From the NCBI GenBank assembly GCA_016928975.1, contig JAFGJR010000317.1, positions 1 through 19,290 of the forward strand: DNA of 19,290 nucleotides, in the 5' to 3' direction. Origin of the DNA: Sedimentisphaerales bacterium. GTDB taxonomy: Bacteria > Planctomycetota > Phycisphaerae > Sedimentisphaerales > SG8-4. A program made the translations under genes and the position numbers. This document shows positions 1 to 6,300 of the stretch, piece after piece; the first letter of the stretch is position 1, and each line of letters begins with the position of its first letter. The notes beneath the pieces are model-generated. The model was not told the DNA's origin. It searched no databases and saw nothing but the letters and a program-made list of their open reading frames with translations.

Positions 1-288
1 TGACGGCGTGACGTAAGGGTGTATAGTATGCCATAGGTGGGTCCCAATTCGGCGCCGACGTGGGTCCCTTTTACATGCCGATTTCCATCAAGTAAAATCC
101 GGCCAATGCAGAGGTTTTTGCGGATGTGGCTGGGCACCGCTATAGCCATGCGAAACACGAACTTACGCCTCGTCGGGTGCAATGGCTTCGGTGTGTCAGT
201 CGTCACATGACTTGCACGACCAACGGCGCTGACGCTTGACGCTAGGCCGGACTCCATGTCTCCCCCATATGCAGACGTGGGTGGGGAC
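1..288. other. Gene-free left edge with repeat/palindrome module
   Basis: I see no convincing coding sequence in this stretch on either strand. Its one clear structure is a pair of direct repeats with a palindrome between them at 37-68 (listed separately). It lies downstream of the dCTP-deaminase-like gene, whose stop codon is at 289-291. It may be the edge of a mobile element or another gene's remnant that continues outside the window, but neither can be shown from here. Confidence 0.5.
37..68. repeat. Direct repeat GTGGGTCCC x2 flanking a perfect palindrome
   Basis: GTGGGTCCC occurs at 37-45 and again at 60-68, a period of 23 bp. Between them sits the perfect 10-bp palindrome TCGGCGCCGA at 49-58. 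Spaced short repeats of this kind are typical of protein-binding sites, for example at transposon ends. No transposase is in view, so the assignment stays open. Confidence 0.5.
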
Positions 289-915
289 TCAGGCGGTAGT
301 CGGTGTGGCCGGCGCTCTTCTGTGTTTGATGGGGTCAAGCCAGAAATCGAGTTCCGGATCTTCACAAATGCGTGAGAACCCGGGGCCTGTCGTGTAGGCG
401 TATTTCCCGCCATATTTCCCCGTCCCCTCACACCTGTGGAGCACAAGCTGAGCTATGCGTAGCCCTGGACAGACAGTAAGAGGTATTTCTCCTAGGTTCA
501 CGATTTCGAGTGTGGGAGTACCGCAATAACCGGGAGCAATCGCAGTGGCCGTAGCTATTATCAGGCCCATACGGCCCCAAGAAGACTTACCTATCACGTA
601 GGCTGCTAGATTTGTCGGCAGACGGATGTATTCCAATGTGGCGCCGAGGACAAGTTGTCCCGGGTGCAGTACGAATTCCCTTCCATACTCAATACGTGTC
701 CGTACCTGATATCCGTGGAGTTGTTGGCTGAATGTCTCACGGTCCCGCCGAAGATCGAGGCAGGTCAGCTTGGTTTTCCTTATGACGATGAACTCGTTGC
801 CCAAACGTACATCTATCGACGAGTCCTGAATCTGGTCTTGATCCAATAGCGGGGAGACCACTATGTCCCTCTTCTTGAGAAGACCTTCGAGCTCACTTTT
901 GGCCAGGACGCCCAT
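289..915 (-). CDS. dcd: dCTP deaminase / dUTPase-superfamily enzyme
   Basis: The 208-residue protein matches the Dcd branch of the trimeric dUTPase fold, which converts dCTP to dUTP (or to dUMP in bifunctional members). Visible signatures are SSIDVRLG (residues 32-39), HPG (84-86), the GKSSWGRMG subunit-interface motif (109-117), PGYCG (128-132), the TLEI segment carrying the expected catalytic Glu137, and the Gly-Leu-x-Ile-Ala-Gln-Leu strand (151-157). The length is ordinary for the family. The ATG at 915 has GGAGA eight bases upstream and lies 23 bp inside the end of the upstream gene, so the two are probably translationally coupled. The extended tail after residue 180 could cover the active site. 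A housekeeping dCTP deaminase is possible, but its partners are not nucleotide-metabolism genes. Whether it deaminates only or also hydrolyses the triphosphate cannot be read from the sequence. Confidence 0.85.
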   Translation of the reverse strand: MGVLAKSELEGLLKKRDIVVSPLLDQDQIQDSSIDVRLGNEFIVIRKTKLTCLDLRRDRETFSQQLHGYQVRTRIEYGREFVLHPGQLVLGATLEYIRLPTNLAAYVIGKSSWGRMGLIIATATAIAPGYCGTPTLEIVNLGEIPLTVCPGLRIAQLVLHRCEGTGKYGGKYAYTTGPGFSRICEDPELDFWLDPIKHRRAPATPTTA

Positions 916-2386
916 GCTGTTGTCTCCAGCGATTGTACATCACCTGAACATCGGATAGTTCGAGTGCACGCAGAGTCAGGCGTTCCACTCGTTGACGGCG
1001 TTTCACGAATTCGGGTACGGAGGCAACACTCTCTGGTCTTGACGGGACGCTCGACAGAAGGTGCAACCACCCTGCATTCATGATTGCCTCGAAGCTCGCT
1101 GGGCGCGAAGGGGTTACTGTGTCATCATTGGTGTTGGGTGGCAAGCCCGAGCCCAATCTGGAAGTCGCCAGGTCGCAGGCCTGCAGCCAAAAACCGGATC
1201 CACGTGCGAACGCCTTCCCATCCTTATACACCCCTGGCGCCGCCAATTGGGCTTCCGATACGCCCTCACAGCGTTTTCGCACAAACGGGCGGAGGTCGTT
1301 CAGTGATTGGTCTACCCATCGGTAGGCAATCTCTACAGTCTTGTCGGCTCCGAGGGCCTTCGCATCGTCTGCCGAAGCAGCGATTGCTTGCAGCTCTTCA
1401 ATGCGCTTCTTGTAGGCTTCGACAACGGGTTTGCCGTCAATCGGGACCAGCGCCTCCAACTGATCCCAGTTAACGAGCCCGTTCAGGTGCTGCTCGACCT
1501 CCTCCAGCATGAGCCTGATTCTCCGCCTAGCCGGTGGATATCGTTGGTTCTCCGGACTCGGGACGTCGTCGAGGTTCCGCATCCCGACGATGCTGTCCAA
1601 CGCAAACAGTGCCGCGAAGCCCATGATGTTGACGGCTACCAGATCTGACCCGAGTTCTTGTATGGCTCGCTGCCGGTATTCAGCGCACTCGCGCAGCTGA
1701 CGAATTATCTCCTTAGATTTGAACAAAGGGGCAACCGCTTTATCGTCCTGGATTCGCTTGATGATCTCCAGTGCGAGGTAAGCTGGCATGGGAGTCTTCT
1801 CATCGCGAATGAACTCCTCTGCAATCAAATGGCCGACTTCGTGTCCCAACGCAGCATGTAAGAAAACTGAGCGGCGCTCTATGTACGGGAAAGATATGAC
1901 GTGTAGAGGCGGTTTCAGTTCGCCAAAGCACTTATTGATCTGCTCCAGAGAGAGTACCTTCTTTGCAGGTTCCTTGATGGTGGCAATTATGTCGGACATG
2001 AGCATGGCATAGTTGTACCGCCATTTCGGCCGTAGAATCAGTGCGGTGCCTGGCAGGAGGCGCGTAGTAATACTCTGCAAGGGTCCGACCAGGCTCCACG
2101 GCACCTTTGATGTGACCGCTCCCTCAACATATCGAAGTGGCTCAAAGAGCCACTTCACTATGCCGTCAATTGCCCTGATCTCCAGCGCGCCCTGCTTGGC
2201 GTTGTAGGATGGTAGGCTTCGAGCGTGAACAAGATATTCAGCAAGAGCTTGAGCAATGTTCGCCAGAGCCTTGGCGAGATGAATGGGCTCGTCGCACGGA
2301 AACTCCTCGTTCTCAATCTGCTCGGAATAACGTCGCAGAGATGCCGCACGCAGTATACAGTCCCCTATCGCTCTGTCGTTGTCCAT
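893..2386 (-). CDS. Putative zinc metallopeptidase (HEXXH) of unknown family
   Basis: The 497-residue protein has a clear zincin signature: HEVGH at residues 182-186 in the context AALGHEVGHLIAEEF, then ELGSD at 244-248, where Glu244 or Asp248 could be the third zinc ligand. A Pro-Pro-Ala-Arg-Arg-Arg stretch at about 284-289 recalls the conserved Pro/Arg segment seen downstream of the zinc site in several HEXXH families. I see no signal peptide or convincing membrane helix, so it is probably cytoplasmic. The regions before residue 170 and after 330 are helical and charged, and I do not recognise them. The ATG at 2386 is 19 bp after the upstream gene's stop, and the 3' end overlaps dcd. A gluzincin-like protease is the best guess, and the substrate is unknown. 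The partner genes suggest that cleavage may be tied to nucleotide-pool control, which is inference. Confidence 0.75.
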   Translation of the reverse strand: MDNDRAIGDCILRAASLRRYSEQIENEEFPCDEPIHLAKALANIAQALAEYLVHARSLPSYNAKQGALEIRAIDGIVKWLFEPLRYVEGAVTSKVPWSLVGPLQSITTRLLPGTALILRPKWRYNYAMLMSDIIATIKEPAKKVLSLEQINKCFGELKPPLHVISFPYIERRSVFLHAALGHEVGHLIAEEFIRDEKTPMPAYLALEIIKRIQDDKAVAPLFKSKEIIRQLRECAEYRQRAIQELGSDLVAVNIMGFAALFALDSIVGMRNLDDVPSPENQRYPPARRRIRLMLEEVEQHLNGLVNWDQLEALVPIDGKPVVEAYKKRIEELQAIAASADDAKALGADKTVEIAYRWVDQSLNDLRPFVRKRCEGVSEAQLAAPGVYKDGKAFARGSGFWLQACDLATSRLGSGLPPNTNDDTVTPSRPASFEAIMNAGWLHLLSSVPSRPESVASVPEFVKRRQRVERLTLRALELSDVQVMYNRWRQQHGRPGQK

Positions 2387-2405
2387 AGAGCACCTTGCGA
2401 GTCAC

Positions 2406-2900
2406 CTATTTCGTGTCGACCTGTGTCTCCTCCGGAATACGGAGCTTCTGCGGCTCTAAGTCGGTGGTACCCTGGGCAACATCGAGATTGACCTCGGAAA
2501 TTGAACTGAACAGTTCGATAACATCGTCAAGCTGGTTTGGCATTTTCCCGGAGAGCAACTTCTCTACCTTGCTCTTGGCAGAATCGAGAGTCCTTGTCAC
2601 CTCCGCCTCCTTTTCTGCCAAGCGAGAGCGGACTATAGCATCAAAAGCATTCTCATAGTGTCTCAAATCCTCCATCCATTCCAAGAAGCCCATCTCGACC
2701 TCGGCGGGACCTTCAGCAGCTTTGTGCCCGGCCTGACAAGAGGAAAGGAGGTTTCTTGCTGCTTGGAGAACCTGCCTTTCATCGGGAGAAAACTCAATAC
2801 TCCGTCCGGCGGATACCCTATTCAGAATCGTGGCAGTTCGACTCGCGAGAAGTGCATCCGCGTACCCTTTCGCCTGATTGTGAAATTCAGTTCCGACCAT
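2406..2900 (-). CDS. Small charged helical protein, first gene of the dcd operon
   Basis: This 164-residue protein is predicted to be mostly alpha-helical and rich in Ala, Glu, Lys and Arg. Residues 70-115 read like a coiled coil, and the C-terminal 25 residues are acidic and probably disordered. I recognise no domain. I set the start at the ATG at 2900 rather than an in-frame ATG 45 bases upstream, because a strong GGGAGG ribosome site lies six bases before it. It has no signal peptide. It heads an operon with the HEXXH protein (19-bp gap) and the dCTP-deaminase-like enzyme. A small helical partner in such an operon could be a sensor, adaptor or inhibitor of the protease, but nothing in the sequence decides this. 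Confidence 0.7.
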   Translation of the reverse strand: MVGTEFHNQAKGYADALLASRTATILNRVSAGRSIEFSPDERQVLQAARNLLSSCQAGHKAAEGPAEVEMGFLEWMEDLRHYENAFDAIVRSRLAEKEAEVTRTLDSAKSKVEKLLSGKMPNQLDDVIELFSSISEVNLDVAQGTTDLEPQKLRIPEETQVDTK

Positions 2901-3081
2901 GGTTGCCTCCCTTTTTCCCTTGCCGTATTCGAATCGCCAACACAAGCACGCTGCATCGGCTCGTCAATGACTATCCAGAAAACAGCATGTCGTCGAGAGG
3001 AACAAATGGCCCGCGCTCAATCTGACCCCTGTCATCGCGACGCGAGATGGATCTCTGCGACGACATACCTGCCACTCTCGT

Positions 3082-3110
3082 ATAGTATCGCCCTGGCAGG
3101 CATCTGGCAA
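3082..3110 (-). promoter_or_regulatory. Candidate sigma70-type promoter of the dcd operon
   Basis: Read on the minus strand, TTGCCA (-35, five of six to consensus, 3105-3110) is followed after exactly 17 bp by TACTAT (-10, four of six, 3082-3087). It would give a leader of about 175 nt before the ATG at 2900. No better pair is visible closer to the gene. Confidence 0.35.
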
Positions 3111-3221
3111 CAGTTTTCCCCCCTCTTCATCTAGGAATATTCCTGACTGTGGTATCTGCTTTGCTATTATCGGGCCTCTGCGTTCAAGCGGTGCGAGATG
3201 TATTTGGTGCGCACTCATGCA

Positions 3222-3291
3222 TGTCATCCCCGCCAAGGCAGGAGCCATGCACACACCAGAGCGGCCGATTCCCACCCTTGGCGGAATGACA
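3222..3291. repeat. Short inverted-repeat element
   Basis: TGTCATCCCCGCCAAGG (3222-3238) is mirrored by CCTTGGCGGAATGACA (3276-3291), with one base missing and one mismatch in the right arm. The total span is about 70 bp. Elements built on TGTCAT-CCCGC arms are common dispersed palindromic repeats in many bacterial genomes. It lies between converging ends of regulation, 65 bp downstream of the macroglobulin stop codon, and could also act as an mRNA 3' structure. Confidence 0.6.
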
Positions 3292-3356
3292 GAACGCCCG
3301 ATAGTGTCTGCGCGCGCCGAGCGGTCTCGGAGTCATGAGATGTCATCAACTCTCGG

Positions 3357-6300
3357 CTATTTCACCTCCAGGGTGAAGCTTTCGGAGTGACTGTTGAATT
3401 CGGGGGCGTAGAGGCATTGGATTGTTGCTATGCCCGTTTGATATTCGCCCTTGAGCTGGATTCTTGTGCTGTATTCGAAGACGTAGGTGCCCTTGGGGAG
3501 GTAGTCCATGAAGAAGTGCGAGGCGGTGTCGCGTGTGGACTCGTAGTAGGCCAGGCCGTCCTGGTAGCGGTAACGGCTCAGGACGTTTACCGGCTCGGTG
3601 CCGCTGCCTCGCTGGTCCTTCATGTGCACGTACTCCATGTCGCGATCCACGCGCAGCTCGATCCGCACGACCAGCTCGTCGCCGACGGCCAGAGGGCCAT
3701 CGACCGGGAACAGCACTTGGCCGCTGGCGGTGGTCTTCTTGATGTAGATCGCCTTGTGAAGCTGCAAGGGCGTGCCTTCGTACGGCGTGACCTTGGTCAT
3801 GTCTTCGAGGTACTGCCAGTGGACGCTGCCCCAACTGACGCCTTCATCGACCTTCTTAACGGTGATCCGGCCCATTTCGGGCTTGATCTCGCTGCGGACG
3901 AATCGCTCTTCATAGAATCCGGTGCCTGCTTCAATCTGATCGGGCACGATCCACTCGCCGGCCAGGGCGACCTGGACGATGGCGTCGGAGGCCAGCATGT
4001 CCGTGCCGCGAAGCAGCAGGCTGTAGACGGCGTTGGCGGTCGCCTTATTCGTCTTCCAGTCCTGGGTCTGCTTCTGCTTGAGCAGCCAGACCCGGCAATC
4101 CTCGACCGCCTGGGCGTCGCCCATGACCTCGTCGAATGCCTCGATCATCATCGCCTGCGTCTCGATCGGTGCGTGATACCACCACCAGCTTCGCTCGGTA
4201 TCGCGCCAGTACATGCCCATCTCCTCGCTGGCGACGCTGAACTCCTTGATCGACTTCATGATCGCCTCCGGCGTCTGTTTGTCGCCGAAGCGCTTGAGGC
4301 CGATGGCCAAGTGCGCCTGGGACTGTCGCCACAGGCTCAGCCAGTACTTGGCCCCCTGGCCGAGCCAGTAGTTGACCGCCTCCTGGTTCGCCGCGGCGAC
4401 GGGCTTGTCGGTCAGGAAGAAGCTGCGGCCGTAGAGGTAGTAAGCGATCAACGGGCTGAGGTGATTGTCGTTCGGGTCGCCGTACCGCAGGACATCGCGG
4501 TATATCTGGTCCATCCAACTATCGAGCGCGTTTAGAGCGTTGACGGCACAGGTAACGTCGAGCTGCTGGAGGCCGAGATGGCGCAGGCGGCCGAAACCGG
4601 TGACGATGTAGAGCGTGATGTACTCGTTGCCTCGGCAGCCTGGGAACCACGGCCACAGGCCGCTGCTGTACTGTCGCTGCTTGAGCTCGAACAGCGCCCG
4701 GCTGGTCTCGTCGCTAAGCCGGTTCTGATCGAACAGGATGCCGACGTTCTTGCGGGCTTCGGATTCGCTGATCGCCTGGCGGACCCACGGCGTCTCCTCC
4801 AGGGCGACGCTCTTGAGGTCCTCATTCTTCTCCAGAGGACTGTCCAAAGCCGGCGTGTTCTTCCACTGATCGAAGATCCGCCGGATTTTCGGATCGGAAT
4901 TGGCGATATACGCCGCCAGCGAGTTGGCGTAGAGCCGGTTGAAAATCTGGTCGGTGCACTCGTAGGGGTGCTCCATGAGGTACGGCAGCGTCATGACGGC
5001 GTACCAGGCGGGTTGCGACACCATCTGCACCGTGAGGCTCTGGTTCAGCAGCGTATCGGAGGAGCCGGAGTTGAGCAGCTTGGTGAACTCGAAGTCCTTG
5101 GTCTGCGGGCCGCGAACCGGCAGGGGCAGCGACTCGATCACGAGAATCCTGCGACTGAGCACCGGCAGGTAGCCTTCCTCGCCGTCGCCGAGCCGCGTAG
5201 TCGCGCCGACCGCTCGGTAGATGAGCATCTCGCAGCCGTCGGGGATGGTCAGTCGCCACGAGTAGGTCCGCGACTCCTGGCTGGGCACGTCGAAGTCCTG
5301 CTCGTTGGACGCGTTGCCCAGCGCTTCATCGCGGGATTCCAGTGTGCGGGCATCCAACAGCGTGAGCATGACCCTGCCCGTCTGCCGGGCGGCGGACTGG
5401 TTCGTGACTTTCACCGTGAATTCGATGATGTCGCCTTCGCGTACGAATCGCGGCGGGTTGGGCTCGACCATCAGGTCCTTGGCGGTCACCGTCGTGTCCG
5501 TCAGGTAGCCGCTGCGCATCTGCTTGTCGTGAGCGAAGCCCAGGAACTTCCACTGGGTCAGCGCCTCCGGCATCGTGAACTCCATCCGGACCGCGCCCTG
5601 GCCGTCGGAGACGAGATGCGGGAAGAAGAACGCGGTCTCGTCGAGGTTCGTTCGCGCCGTCACCTGGCTGAGGTCCGGCCCGGCCTCGGTTGTCGAGCCT
5701 GCATTGGACGTCTCGGCGGTCGGTGGCGCAGCGCCCGGCGCCGGCTCCGTGTAGCTGGCATCGTCACCGCCGCCTCTCTTGAAGGTTGTACTCCCGCCGT
5801 AAGCTGTCCCCATCCAGGGTATGATCTCATCCGGGAAGCTGCGATAGGAGAGAGTCACTGCCTTATAGAACGTGTTCCAGTGGCTGATGGCGGTGAACGA
5901 CAGCACGCTGTTCTCGAACCGGCTGCTCAGCCGGCTGGTCTCGCTGCGGAACCCGCTGAGACTGTGCATCCAGTCGTGCTTGAGGTACTGGTCCAGCGAC
6001 GCGTCGTACATCGCGGCCACCATCTCCGCGACCGCCTTGCTCGCGTCGGGCCCGGTGATGATCGCGGTCCACGTCTCCTTCTGTCCCGGCTCCAGCAGCG
6101 ACGTGAAATGCTCCCACGCGACATTCAGTTCCTTGTTTGTCCAGGGCACGCTGACGATCTGTTGATTGATGTACGCCCGGTTCTCGCGCACGTATGTGAC
6201 GCGCAGAGTGAATCCGCCGCGCATATCCTCTGTGACTTCCTGCGTGATCCGCTCCTGCGTTCGGTTCGGGTCGGTCCACCAGGCGCGCAGGACCTGGCCC

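Larger units (their letters stand above)
2901..3356. other. Intergenic spacer with promoter and short repeats
   Basis: This 456-bp gap separates the macroglobulin gene from the dcd operon, both on the minus strand. It holds the candidate operon promoter (3082-3110) and an inverted-repeat element (3222-3291). A further stretch near 3028-3052 resembles a decayed copy of the widespread GTCATxGCGA-type dispersed repeat. The open frames here translate to repeat-derived, low-quality proteins, and I do not call them genes. Confidence 0.5.

Noticed and set aside
21..29. GTATAGTAT recurring in gaps (near 21, 3080 and 15057) as a shared regulatory motif
   Set aside because: The motif resembles an ordinary -10 region read in either direction. 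The copies have no consistent distance to genes and no shared flanks.
289..915. Equating the dCTP-deaminase gene with the published single-gene anti-phage dCTP deaminases
   Set aside because: Those defence enzymes belong, as far as I know, to the zinc-dependent cytidine-deaminase fold. This protein has the dUTPase-like Dcd fold, so only a functional analogy can be argued.
2964..3275. A 103-codon minus-strand open frame in the left spacer
   Set aside because: Its sequence is largely made of the repeat element and promoter region, with no ribosome site or recognisable domain.
3387..4535. A 382-codon plus-strand open frame
   Set aside because: Same reason: antisense shadow of the macroglobulin C-terminal half, with no motif and biased composition.
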